Source: JAJEBT01 sp965221485 (GTDB taxonomy: Bacteria; Pseudomonadota; Alphaproteobacteria; MPNO01; UBA830). From it: DNA of 64,000 nt. The translations under genes and the position numbers were made by a program. Under the pieces are notes generated by a model, which saw nothing but the letters and a program-made list of their open reading frames with translations, did not search any database and was not told where the DNA came from. This document shows, piece after piece, positions 17,457 through 26,445 of the stretch (positions are counted from its first letter, which is position 1; the number at the start of each line of letters is the position of its first letter). The stretch spans positions 62,001 through 126,000 of the forward strand of contig OZ244893.1 of assembly GCA_965221485.1 (NCBI GenBank), written 5' to 3'.

Positions 17457-19175
17457 CTAACAAGTACCGGTTGGCGATCGGGAACCGGGAGAGTCCGTTC
17501 CCTCCACTAAGCCGTGATACTGCACCAGCGCGGCCCGCCCGACGATGGCGATAATCTGCACCGAGGTGTCTCGCCCCTCGGCGTCGCCAAGGTACAATCT
17601 CTCTCCACAGGTGAAATGCACTGGTTGTGAAACGCCACCATTGACAGCGACATTGTCGGTATAAAGGTAAGTGCGGCCATGGGCATCGAGTTTGGGGTTG
17701 AGACGACCCTGCAGGATTGGCAGCTCTCCCGAACCGTTCGGGAAGATAACTGCGCCGCCGCCGGGCAGTCTTTCCAGTTCAAGATCAAGCGGGTGCTGAC
17801 CGGGTATCCAGGCGTCTTGTAGACACGCATCGAATCCCGCTGCGGCCACAAAGACGGTCATCGGTGACTGGGTGGTATAGAGCTCGAACTCGGCGACACC
17901 ATTCGCATCAGTGGATGAGCGCTTCCAGGTCGTGTTGGGGAAAAGTACGAGTACGTCGGCACCGGCGATCGGCCCGTCGGCGGCCCGCACGGTGACGATG
18001 ACCCCTCCGAGTTCCTGTTCGTGAAGCCTGCTCCAGGGGAGCAGGCGATCCATCCCTCGGCGCTGGAACTGATCGCCGCCATAGACCACCATGATGGGGC
18101 AGGGCTCGGCTGGTCGCGCCAGCTGCTTTTGCACGCGTCTGGAACCGTGGAACATGCTGGACGATGGAGTTTTGGCGGACTTGGCCTCGACCAGCGTGAG
18201 GCCGGGGGAGCGTTCCACGACGAGATCGACCTCGGCGTCGTTCCGGTCGCGATAACAGAACAGTCCGCTGGCGTCGTCCTGGTTGGTCCGGCGCTTGACG
18301 ATTTCCGACACCACCCAGGTCTCGAAGATCGAACCGTGAAGCGGATGCGTGTGAAGTTGCTCGGGCGTGCGGATGCCAAGCAGCCAGCAGACAAGCCCGG
18401 TGTCATGGAAATGCAGCTTCGGCATCTTCTTGAGCCGCTTGCGAGCATTGGATTGGAAGGCCGGCAGGCGAAAGGCGAGAAAGCTGGCTTCAAGGATTCC
18501 GAGCCATGTTTTCGCAGTCGGTTGCGAAATGCCGCAATCGCCAGACAGCGAGGAGTAGTTGATAAACTGGCCGGTTCTGCCGGCGGCGAGTGCCAAGAAG
18601 TTCTGGAAGACTGCCAGATCGCCGATATTGCTGATCATGCGCACGTCGCGCTCAAGATAGGTGGCGACATAGGAGCCCAACCAGTCCGAAGGATTGAGGC
18701 CACAGTCGAATATTCGCGGGTAGGAACCGGCAAATAGTGCCTCTTCGAGGGTCTCGGGGTGACGGGGGAAGCGAACGATCTCGCTCCGGCTTAATGGCAG
18801 AAGTGTATGCACCGCCGTCCTTCCGGCCAGCGACTGGCTGACAGGCTGGTGCAAGGCAAGGTTCTGCGAGCCTGTCAGAATCCAGCGTCCCGGCGCGGGA
18901 TCGGCGTCGATCACGCCTTGCAGATAGGACGGCAGGTCCGGGGCTCTCTGCACTTCGTCGAAGATGGCGCCCTGCGGGAACTGGGCAAGGAAGGCACGTG
19001 GGTCTTCGGTGGCGAAGGCCCGCACATCCGGGTCCTCAAGGCTGGTATAGGGGTGCCCTGGGAAAAGCGCGCGGCAGAGCGTCGTCTTGCCACTCTGCCG
19101 TGGACCGGTGAGCGTGATGGACGGCCAACTCCGCGCCGCCTCCTTCAGCTTCGGAGAGAGGTCTCGTTGGATCAT
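17457..19175 (-). CDS. AAA ATPase/DUF4143 protein fused to a C-terminal carboxypeptidase-regulatory-like domain
   Basis: A 572-residue protein in three parts. Residues 1-135 are an AAA_14 P-loop domain: Walker A GPRQSGKTT (24-32), Walker B IFDEVQRAP (71-79) and ILTGSQN (99-105). Residues about 170-345 are DUF4143, with ERDV (175-178), FHDTGL and FETWVVSEIVKR, then DAEVDLVVE (313-321) and VEAKS (329-333), the PD-(D/E)XK-like acidic/lysine motif common in this family. Ordinary members stop near 390. Here about 180 residues follow: VTVRAADGPIAGADVLV and VAEFELYT look like a carboxypeptidase-regulatory/transthyretin-type beta-sandwich, then a Gly-rich segment and a last beta-rich block. Stands alone between an IS1380 remnant and a HigA, suggesting acquired DNA. 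Function unknown; a defence or nucleic-acid role is conceivable. Confidence 0.85.
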   Translation of the reverse strand: MIQRDLSPKLKEAARSWPSITLTGPRQSGKTTLCRALFPGHPYTSLEDPDVRAFATEDPRAFLAQFPQGAIFDEVQRAPDLPSYLQGVIDADPAPGRWILTGSQNLALHQPVSQSLAGRTAVHTLLPLSRSEIVRFPRHPETLEEALFAGSYPRIFDCGLNPSDWLGSYVATYLERDVRMISNIGDLAVFQNFLALAAGRTGQFINYSSLSGDCGISQPTAKTWLGILEASFLAFRLPAFQSNARKRLKKMPKLHFHDTGLVCWLLGIRTPEQLHTHPLHGSIFETWVVSEIVKRRTNQDDASGLFCYRDRNDAEVDLVVERSPGLTLVEAKSAKTPSSSMFHGSRRVQKQLARPAEPCPIMVVYGGDQFQRRGMDRLLPWSRLHEQELGGVIVTVRAADGPIAGADVLVLFPNTTWKRSSTDANGVAEFELYTTQSPMTVFVAAAGFDACLQDAWIPGQHPLDLELERLPGGGAVIFPNGSGELPILQGRLNPKLDAHGRTYLYTDNVAVNGGVSQPVHFTCGERLYLGDAEGRDTSVQIIAIVGRAALVQYHGLVEGTDSPGSRSPTGTC

Positions 19176-19615
19176 GGCGGCATCCTTGGACTATAAATTG
19201 GCCTAAATCAAAATCAGATTTTGAAATATCCTAATTCCGAACACCCTAATCGGCACATCTCCCGATGGTGAATGGCCTTGACGGCGATGCGTCCAGGGCT
19301 GCTGGCGATCAAGGTGTTGGCGACAACCGCAACCATTCGTCTCTTGCTGCTGCGTGCGGGACTCGAGGTGGAAGCCGGCCTTGTCAGCGAAACCGCTGCG
19401 GCCCACATGGCTGGCAGTCCGTTACGGATCGACACGGCGGTTCGTGGCGATCGGAAGCAAAATTCGTTCAAGCCTGACCCTGAAAGCCCGGGCTCCGACG
19501 AATAGCGCGTGTTCCTGGGAAGGCTGAGAATCCCGCCCAACACCCGTCACGCCGGTTGGTAGCAGCAGCTGTGGCGGCTCATGGAGGCAACGAACTGGCC
19601 GGAAGGACTGCGCTG
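19176..19615. other. gene-free tract
   Basis: About 440 bases between the ATPase and higA. An AT-rich patch at 19195-19250 directly upstream of the ATPase is a plausible promoter region. No frame gives a recognisable protein. Confidence 0.45.
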
Positions 19616-19897
19616 TCAATGGGTCGTGAACTGCTCCACCGAAATCGCTCTTGCGCGATGACGCGTCTGGTAGAGGGCATGTGCCATCTGCATTCCAGGC
19701 CAGGTTTCCGGTGTCGGGCAGAATCCCTTTGACAGCCTGATCGCCGTCTCCACCGAAATTCGGGAACGCTCGCTGACCAGCTGTGAAAGCGCCTGCCGCG
19801 TGACACCCGGGCCCTTCGCGGCCCGGGTCACGGACAAGCCTGAAGGTTCAAGGCAATCGCGCCTCAAGATTCCACCAGGGTGGGAAGGGTTCTTCAT
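19616..19897 (-). CDS. higA: HigA-family antitoxin
   Basis: XRE-type antitoxin and autorepressor of a HigBA module. From ATG 19897 (93 residues): KNPSHPGGILRRDCLEPSG, then the helix-turn-helix VTRQALSQLVSERSRIS and the conserved SVETAIRLSKGF-TPETW block. ATG 19903, two codons upstream, is an equally possible start. Substitutions inside the HTH (RAAKGPGVTRQ in place of the usual EAARALGVTRQ) suggest relaxed selection. Its toxin gene upstream is decayed, leaving an orphan antitoxin. Confidence 0.82.
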   Translation of the reverse strand: MKNPSHPGGILRRDCLEPSGLSVTRAAKGPGVTRQALSQLVSERSRISVETAIRLSKGFCPTPETWPGMQMAHALYQTRHRARAISVEQFTTH

Positions 19898-20220
19898 ACC
19901 CATATCCGGCCTGATTGAACACAATCCAGGTCGTCCACATCCACCGCTGCACCGTCGTCGCAGTCGAAGGTGACGCGCCTGTCTCCCGAAACCCTGATGG
20001 CGTCCTGACCCTGCGTCGCTTCCCTGGGCGCATGCAGCCCGAACACGGAGAGGCTCATCCCATGATGCCCCTGCCCTTGACCGCGCGCAGCGTCTGCCAG
20101 GAACTCTACGATGACTTCAATTCCATCGCCATGACACGGGTTTTCTTGAGGTCCGGAGATGCTCCGCTCGTCGAACCGGTCGTGGAAGGGTGCAACCGAC
20201 AGATCGCGAATTTCGGTCAA
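19894..20220 (-). pseudogene. decayed HigB-type toxin gene
   Basis: The frame immediately upstream of higA ends with IRVSGDRRVTFDCDDGAAVD, followed by VDDLD. This parallels the C-terminus of RelE/HigB toxins (SVRVSGNWRVTFRFEDGDA-DVDLVDYH). The preceding LHAPREATQG corresponds to LHPLKGDLKG, but the toxin's start (MIRSFRH-type) is unrecognisable, the Trp of NWR is Arg, and the reading frame runs past the usual DYH end into higA. Position and order (higB then higA) fit. I judge it an inactivated toxin. Confidence 0.55.
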
Positions 20221-20514
20221 GCCATGGCCATGGTCGCGGCCAATCCTGAGACGTTGCTGCCGGCCCGTGACAAGGCCCTGGCCGGGACGGTGATCCGGAT
20301 GGGCAGGAGCATTCCCGGGGTGCGACGATGGCTGCGGCCGGGACCACTGCGACGATTCCGCAATCCGCCCGGACGTGGAGCCGCCCGTGCAGCGTCACCA
20401 CCGGAGGCCACGCATTCACAAAACAGGGGCGGGGAGCAGGGTGCTTGCACGACCGCCAAGGGAAATGATGCCAGATCCTCAGAGAATGCCATTGGGTTGC
20501 ATCTGGCATCAGCA

Positions 20515-21465
20515 TTATTCGCTGGAAGACGCTGCTGCCCGTCGGAGACGGTCATTGATGGCCCTTCCAAGCCCGCGCTCGGGAATCGGCATCACCGCGA
20601 TGCCGGAGAATTCCGGGCGATCAATGGCCCTTAACTGGGCGAACAGGTTTGATGCGGCTTCTTGCAGACTTCCGCGGCGGCTGAGATTTTGCTCAGCGGC
20701 AGCACCGGTCACGTAATGGCGTCCGAAGGAAAGCAGGGCTTCACCGGAACGGACCGACATGGCATTCAATCGCAACGGCCGTTCAGGAGCATAATGGCTG
20801 ACCAGCATGCCGGGAGAAGCGGGAGCGTCAGACGTTTCCATTGTCCGGATCGGACCAACCAGGGACCTGATTTCTTCCGCCGTGATGCCCCCCGGACGAA
20901 GAATGGTCGGGGGCTCGGTAGCGGCATCGACAACGGTGGATTCGATGCCGACAGGACAGGGACCGTCATCCAGGATCAGGCCGATTGTGCCGCCGAGGGA
21001 TTGTGCAACATGCTGGGCCCGGGTGGGGCTCAGTCGACCTGACGCGTTTGCGCTCGGAGCCGCAACGGGTACCTCAGCCTGTGCGAGGAGGGTCCTCGCC
21101 GTCTTGTGATCGGGTACCCTGATGGCCAGGGTATCAAGCCCGGCGCTGGCCAGAAGGGATACCTGGCAGTCCGGCCGGCGCCTTGCGACAAGTGACAAGG
21201 GGCCCGGCCAGAACTGTCTCGCCAGTATCATTGCTGTTTCCGGAAACTCCGCAAGCCGGGCAGCGGCTTCGAAGTCGGTGACGTGAATGATCAGGGGGTT
21301 GAAGGTCGGCCGGTTCTTGACTTCAAAAATTCGTGCAACAGCCGTATCGGAGGTGGCGTCAGCACCCAGGCCGTAGACCGTTTCGGTGGGAAAGGCGACA
21401 AGCTCTCCCTGGCGTAATACCCTGGCGGCGCGGGCGATGTTCCGGGGTGAGGCCGGGCAGATCAC
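20515..21465 (-). CDS. L-threonylcarbamoyladenylate synthase, Sua5 type
   Basis: Makes threonylcarbamoyl-AMP from threonine, bicarbonate and ATP, the first step of t6A37 tRNA modification. A 316-residue Sua5-type (long) enzyme: the YrdC domain has VAFPTETVYGLGADA, KNRPTFNPLIIHV (the KxR...SxN catalytic region, here with Thr for Ser), and PVAAPSANASGRLSPT; after a linker at about 205-215 comes the smaller Sua5 C-terminal domain starting at GMLVSHYAPERPL. The start overlaps the end of cysQ by four bases, so the two are translated together. Essential housekeeping gene. Confidence 0.94.
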   Translation of the reverse strand: MICPASPRNIARAARVLRQGELVAFPTETVYGLGADATSDTAVARIFEVKNRPTFNPLIIHVTDFEAAARLAEFPETAMILARQFWPGPLSLVARRRPDCQVSLLASAGLDTLAIRVPDHKTARTLLAQAEVPVAAPSANASGRLSPTRAQHVAQSLGGTIGLILDDGPCPVGIESTVVDAATEPPTILRPGGITAEEIRSLVGPIRTMETSDAPASPGMLVSHYAPERPLRLNAMSVRSGEALLSFGRHYVTGAAAEQNLSRRGSLQEAASNLFAQLRAIDRPEFSGIAVMPIPERGLGRAINDRLRRAAASSSE

Positions 21466-22241
21466 GCGATACCGCGTGCAATGAACCCTGGGTTGAGCCA
21501 GCCTGATTTCCCGTAGGTCAGCTCGTCTCCATCAATCGTCTGCACGGATCCGCCGGCGATCGCAAGGACGGCATGTCCTGCCGCTGTATCCCATTCCGAT
21601 GTTGGACCGTAACGCGGGTAGAGATCAGCGGTGCCGTCGGCCACCAGGCAGAACTTGAGAGAACTGCCAGCGAACTCGTGACGGGCGACCTGCTGATCGC
21701 TGAGCAGCGTCTCCAGTTGTTCGCGGTCTCCGTGGGAACGGCTCGAGACAACAACAACTCCGTCTTCAGGGACGGGCCGGGCGCGAATGGGTTGCCAATC
21801 GCCTGTTGCGCAGCGTTTTTCCGCATTTTGTCCACGGGCGGCCCTGTAGGTCATTTTTCTGGCGGGAGCGAGAACCACGCCCAGTATCGGCCTGTGGTCG
21901 TCGACGAGCGCAATATTGACGGTGAACTCGCCGTTCCGGTTGACAAATTCCCGGGTTCCGTCGAGCGGATCGACGAGCCAGAAGGGCCCATCGACCGTAG
22001 CCGGGGCCTGACCACGGGAGGCGGCTTCTTCACTGATTGCCGGCAAGTTGGGTGAGAGTCGGGACAGCTCGTCAAGGATCAGTAGTTCCGCCTTTTCGTC
22101 GGCTTCGGTCACCGGCGAGGAATCGGCTTTCTGGCGAACCGTTACAGTCTGGTCGTACAAGTCGATGATGATGTCCCCGGCGCGGTCAGCGATGTCCGTC
22201 ACAGCCTGCAACAATGATTGCAGTTCCCTTTCCGAGAGCAT
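21462..22241 (-). CDS. cysQ: 3'(2'),5'-bisphosphate nucleotidase
   Basis: Inositol-monophosphatase-fold enzyme hydrolysing adenosine 3',5'-bisphosphate from sulfate assimilation and acyl-carrier-protein metabolism. 259 residues. Metal ligands lie in VTEADEKAE, in ISEEAA, and in DPLDGTREFVN (the DPxDGT signature), with WDTAAGHAVL near the C-terminus. ATG 22241; the upstream SDR gene ends three bases away and the downstream Sua5 gene overlaps by four, giving a compact three-gene minus-strand unit. Confidence 0.95.
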   Translation of the reverse strand: MLSERELQSLLQAVTDIADRAGDIIIDLYDQTVTVRQKADSSPVTEADEKAELLILDELSRLSPNLPAISEEAASRGQAPATVDGPFWLVDPLDGTREFVNRNGEFTVNIALVDDHRPILGVVLAPARKMTYRAARGQNAEKRCATGDWQPIRARPVPEDGVVVVSSRSHGDREQLETLLSDQQVARHEFAGSSLKFCLVADGTADLYPRYGPTSEWDTAAGHAVLAIAGGSVQTIDGDELTYGKSGWLNPGFIARGIA

Positions 22242-22244
22242 GGT

Positions 22245-23090
22245 TCAGGCCGAACCCGGCCATACGGCCTGTATTCCCGTATTCGGCCAGGCGGCCGGCG
22301 CACAGGCGGCTTGTGCGGCCTCGTCGGGCGGGAGTGCGGTATCCCAGCTGTTGGCCACGAAGCGGCAATTTGTGATGCCGTTGGATCGATCCGAGGCCAG
22401 CCAGATGATGGGGCTGGCCATGACCTCGGGCTGGACGAGCCCTTTCCGGTCAAAGGGAGCATTCTCGGGAATGAATCCGGTGTTTGTCGGCCCGCCCGGA
22501 ACCAGCACATTGACGGTTACGCCGCTTCCCTCGAGATCCTGTGCCCAGGTCGATGTTGCTGCCTCGAGGGCGGCTTTCGACTGGCCATAGGGCGAGTAGT
22601 TTTGGCGCAGCATGGTGTCAAGGCTGGTCGTGACATTGACGATACGTCCCCATGACCGGGCGATCATGGATTCGGCGACCAGCTTGGCCATCATGAACGC
22701 CCCCTTGAAGTTGATGTTCATCATTCGCTCCCAGCGGTCCATGTCCGCCAGCCAGAAGCGGGCCGGCTCATTCATGTAATTGGGGTTGATCGTCTGCATA
22801 CCGACGCCGGCATTATTGACGAGGATGTTGACGGCGCCAAGATGCTGTTGTGCGACGTCGATGACCCTTGCGCAGTCCTGATAATCTGTCACGTCGAACC
22901 GGATCGGAAGGATCCGCCCGCAACCGGGCCGGGTTGCGTCCTGGTGGAGGGAGTTGAGCGCTTCCTCATCTGTGTCGGCGCAACAGACATTGGCACCGCG
23001 GGAGGCAAGGGCATAAGCCATAGCGCTTCCCATTCCGCCCGCGCCTCCTGTCACAATTGCGGTCTTGCCGGAAAGATCGATCTCTTCCAT
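22245..23090 (-). CDS. short-chain dehydrogenase/reductase
   Basis: A classical SDR of 281 residues: nucleotide loop TGGAGGMGSA near residue 14, NNAGVGM, and the active-site YGQSK (Tyr-x-x-x-Lys) preceded by the serine in VNVTTSLD. The acidic residue after beta-2 (CCADTDEEA) indicates NAD preference. The C-terminal 30 residues after WDTALPPDEAA are Ala/Pro-rich and not part of the fold. It heads the SDR-cysQ-sua5 unit, but the functional connection is probably only positional. Substrate unknown. Confidence 0.88.
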   Translation of the reverse strand: MEEIDLSGKTAIVTGGAGGMGSAMAYALASRGANVCCADTDEEALNSLHQDATRPGCGRILPIRFDVTDYQDCARVIDVAQQHLGAVNILVNNAGVGMQTINPNYMNEPARFWLADMDRWERMMNINFKGAFMMAKLVAESMIARSWGRIVNVTTSLDTMLRQNYSPYGQSKAALEAATSTWAQDLEGSGVTVNVLVPGGPTNTGFIPENAPFDRKGLVQPEVMASPIIWLASDRSNGITNCRFVANSWDTALPPDEAAQAACAPAAWPNTGIQAVWPGSA

Positions 23091-23774
23091 ACACGGTTTT
23101 CCTGATCTGACGGAGGCTGGATCATACTCACAGAACCGGTTGCCAGCAATGGCGGAAGCCGTCGAGACGCAACGGGAGCGGGAGGCTGGAAGGCGGGTCG
23201 AGGGATATTGTCACGAAACGGCTGAGAGTTCAGGCAGATGTCGTGACCGACGGCAAGAGCCGGGACAGACCGGTGGACGGCGAGGCCGGGTCAGTTTCGG
23301 GTTTCGGGAACAGGGCTCCCATTTGCAAGGGGGACGCATCGCTCACTGCGTATGCGGCATCCGCCCCGTCCGGACTTCTATTGCACCTGCCCGGCAAGCT
23401 CCCGGGAGTCCCGGATAACCGGTCGAAAACGAACGCTTATCCGGGCCAGGGCCATCCCTGTTCGATTGGCCTGTGTTCGCCGGTCATCCCGGATCCGGTA
23501 CAGGCCGTCAGACGCAAATTACGCTGCTCTCTGTGCGACCAGAACTCATGAACCGGATCAGCGAATTCGTGACGCCATGGTACCAGATCTGTGTCCGCGC
23601 CCGCTGGTTGCACCCATTCGACGGCCTTTCGGGATCAGGGCGACAGGATGCAGGACGCTGGTGCGATGCCGCTGTTCGTGTCTGTCCCTGTCGCGGATTG
23701 TATGCGGAAGGGGGGACGCCGCGAGCCGCAAATGGGAGACTGGCGTATGCGTATCTTTCCCGGCGAAACCAGGT
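23091..23774. other. gene-free tract
   Basis: About 680 bases between the SDR start and the stop of the molybdenum hydroxylase gene, both on minus. Plus-strand frames cross it but continue antisense into the hydroxylase and are cysteine/arginine-rich without domains. The SDR promoter should be within the first 100 bases. Nothing else recognised. Confidence 0.45.
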
Positions 23775-26108
23775 TCAGGCCGTGGATGCTGTGCCCTGCA
23801 AGGCCTGCCAGACGGTGCAGGGTGTGGCCGGCATTCGGATGTCCGTCACGCCGTAATCCGACAATGCGTTCACAATGGCATTCATCACGGCCGGGGTGGC
23901 GCCGACAGTGCCTGACTCGCCGCCACCCTTCACACCGAGCGGGTTGGTCTGGCAGGCTGCGACAAAGTCCGATGTCTCGATCATGGGCACGTCGTCTGCG
24001 CGTGGCATGCAGTAATCCATGAACGAACCCGAAAGAAGCTGCCCTTCGGAATCATAGACGACATCCTCCATGAGGGCCTGTCCCACACCCTGAACAACGC
24101 CGCCATGAACCTGCCCGCCGAGCAGAAGCGGATTGATCACTTCGCCTGAATCATTGACCGCGATGTGACGGGCCAACTCCACGAATCCTGTTTCCGGATC
24201 AATCTCGACCTCGGCAAAATGTGTGCCGTTGGGCCAGTTCGGTCCGGTTTCCGGGCTCCATATCGCCTCGGCTTCAAGACCCATACCCAGATCTCCTGGC
24301 CAGCCCATCGGCATGAAGGTCTGGGCGGCCAGTTCGCAGATATGGATGGTCTTGTCGGTCCCTGCGATCGCCAGCTCTCCATCCCGAAACTCGATATCCT
24401 CGACCGCTGCCTCAAGGAGATGGGCCGCAATCTTCTTCGCCTTCTCAATGATCTTGTCGGCGGCCAGCCGCAGGGCAGATCCTCCGATGGTCATGGAACG
24501 TGAGCCGTAGGTACCGCGCCCGAAGCTCACGGTGTCCGTATCACCCTGAATAATCCGGATCCGGTCGAACGGGACGCCTAGCCAGGAGTGGATCATTTGC
24601 GCATAAGCAGTCTGGTGTCCCTGGCCATGGCTGTGTGTGCCGGCCACGATGGTCACGCCGCCGGTATCATCGAATCGGATTTCCATCCGGTCATTGAAAG
24701 GGGAAGCAAAATCGATGAAGGAACAGCAGCCTATGCCGCGGAGGCGGCCGTTTGACTTGGACTCTGCCTTGCGGGCAGCGTAGCCGGCAAGGTCGGCCAC
24801 ATCGCAAGCATGGTCCGTAAGGCCGGCGAAATCCCCTGAGTCGATCACGGTCGGTACCAGTGTCGTGTAGGGCATCTGGTCCGTCGAGACATAGTTGCGC
24901 CGCCGAACCTCGACAGGATCCAGGCCCATCTCCGCGGCCGCAATGTCGAGCAGGCGCTCGACGACATAAATGGCTTCGGGTCGGCCTGCGCCGCGGTAAG
25001 GTCCGGTCCAGTTCGTGTGGCTGAATATGGCCCGGATATGGATGTGCATGGCCTCGTACTCATACACATTGGGATAGACCATGGCTCCGATACAGGCTGA
25101 AACCGGTGCCGAGTCCGAGAGATAGGCGCCCAGCCCGTAATCTCCCCGGACCCGAAGAGCCAGGATCCGACCGTTTGCATCCAGTGCCATTTCTCCAAAA
25201 CACTCAGCATCGCGTCCGTGGGTGTCACTGACAAGAGATTCGGATCGATCTCCGGTCCACTTGACCGGTCGCTGCAGCCTCTTCGACGCCCATGCGCACA
25301 GCGCATCTTCCGGAAAGACATTGTTCTTCATGCCGAAGCCGCCACCGACATCAGGTGCAATGACGCGAAACGCTCCGGCCGGCATGCCGAACAGCCCGGC
25401 CAGGGTGGCGCGGTGCTGATGCGTGCCCTGACTGGACATCCAGATCGTGAAGCTGTCCTGCCCCGGATGATATTCTGCGAGGGACGCCCTCGGTTCCATG
25501 GCGTTGGCCGAAATCCGGTTGTTGTGGATGTCGGCCCTGACCACATGTGCGGCCCGGGAAAATGCCTCGTCAGTGGCGTCCTTGTCGCCCAGATGCATGT
25601 CGAACCAGAGATTTCCCGGGGAGTCATCCCAGACCAGCGGGGCGCCCTCGGCAACAGCTTCACGCGTGGAGCCTGCGGCCGGCAGGATATCGTATTCGAC
25701 ATCTATGCGTTCCGCCGCGTCGCGCGCCTGTTCGAGGGAACCGGCAACCACGAAAGCGACAGGGTCGCCAACACATCGAACCCGATCATCTGCCAGAACG
25801 GGTCGGCTCGGCGTGAAGGTCATGGGTCCACCGAATGCCATCGGGGGGACGTGGCAGTGAAGCTCGTGCAGACCGTCAGCCTTCACATCGGCGCCGGTCA
25901 GGACAGCCAGTACGCCGGGCATGGTGGTCGCAGCAGACACGTTCACGGACCTGATTGCAGCATGAGCATGCGGAGATCGCAGGACATATCCGGTGGCTGT
26001 TTGCGGCAGCATGATGTCATCGACATAGCGACCGGCGCCACGCAGAAATTTGGGATCTTCACTTCTGGGAACCGGCTGTCCGATCCCGAATTTCATGGCC
26101 GTGGTCAC
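23775..26108 (-). CDS. xanthine dehydrogenase family molybdopterin-binding (large) subunit
   Basis: Molybdenum-cofactor subunit of an aerobic-CO-dehydrogenase/nicotinate-hydroxylase-type enzyme (777 residues from GTG 26108, which has GGAG eight bases ahead; ATG 26096 is the alternative). The N-terminal a/b-hammerhead domain starts with PRSEDPKFLRGAGRYVDD; cofactor-binding blocks are VGGGFGMKN, GPYRGAGRPEA, HGQGHQTAYAQ and the catalytic-glutamate motif KGGGESGT near the end. The active-site loop is RGAGRPE, not the CSFR of true CO dehydrogenase, so another substrate is hydroxylated. The FAD and [2Fe-2S] subunits that normally accompany it are absent from the window. It diverges from nicX-like and nicC-like genes, making a nitrogen heteroaromatic a reasonable substrate guess. 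Confidence 0.92.
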   Translation of the reverse strand: MTTAMKFGIGQPVPRSEDPKFLRGAGRYVDDIMLPQTATGYVLRSPHAHAAIRSVNVSAATTMPGVLAVLTGADVKADGLHELHCHVPPMAFGGPMTFTPSRPVLADDRVRCVGDPVAFVVAGSLEQARDAAERIDVEYDILPAAGSTREAVAEGAPLVWDDSPGNLWFDMHLGDKDATDEAFSRAAHVVRADIHNNRISANAMEPRASLAEYHPGQDSFTIWMSSQGTHQHRATLAGLFGMPAGAFRVIAPDVGGGFGMKNNVFPEDALCAWASKRLQRPVKWTGDRSESLVSDTHGRDAECFGEMALDANGRILALRVRGDYGLGAYLSDSAPVSACIGAMVYPNVYEYEAMHIHIRAIFSHTNWTGPYRGAGRPEAIYVVERLLDIAAAEMGLDPVEVRRRNYVSTDQMPYTTLVPTVIDSGDFAGLTDHACDVADLAGYAARKAESKSNGRLRGIGCCSFIDFASPFNDRMEIRFDDTGGVTIVAGTHSHGQGHQTAYAQMIHSWLGVPFDRIRIIQGDTDTVSFGRGTYGSRSMTIGGSALRLAADKIIEKAKKIAAHLLEAAVEDIEFRDGELAIAGTDKTIHICELAAQTFMPMGWPGDLGMGLEAEAIWSPETGPNWPNGTHFAEVEIDPETGFVELARHIAVNDSGEVINPLLLGGQVHGGVVQGVGQALMEDVVYDSEGQLLSGSFMDYCMPRADDVPMIETSDFVAACQTNPLGVKGGGESGTVGATPAVMNAIVNALSDYGVTDIRMPATPCTVWQALQGTASTA

Positions 26109-26445
26109 ACTGCTTCTCCGTTTACGACACCTGGCGGAATATTCGCCCAAACAGCCGTGCAAGTCGAGCCTGCGATATCGCCATCGGAACCCGTCAGGCC
26201 GATGCAAGGATTGTTGATGCTTTCGAGACGCCTTTGCGTGAGTCCGAAACCCTTTGGGAGCAGGTCCGGGCAAGACAGACCGGGCAGACTGCCGGCGCCT
26301 TTGCAGGGTGGGGCAGGAGTGTCTGGCCTCTCGGGGCGCGCCCGCGCCTCTCCCGGCCACTCCGATGCCTTCACCGCCCTTGTTCCTGTGCACCGGACGG
26401 GCAAGCGGTTATCATGAGGACAGGATTACCGGATGGGAGGACGAC
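26109..26445. promoter_or_regulatory. divergent promoter region of the Mo-hydroxylase and nicX-like genes
   Basis: About 340 bases without a gene between the divergent hydroxylase and dioxygenase genes. The frame of each neighbour stays open through it, but without conserved sequence. Both promoters must be here; I do not see a convincing operator palindrome. Confidence 0.4.

Noticed and set aside
25218..26417. 399-codon plus-strand frame
   Set aside because: Antisense to conserved N-terminal blocks of the molybdenum hydroxylase.
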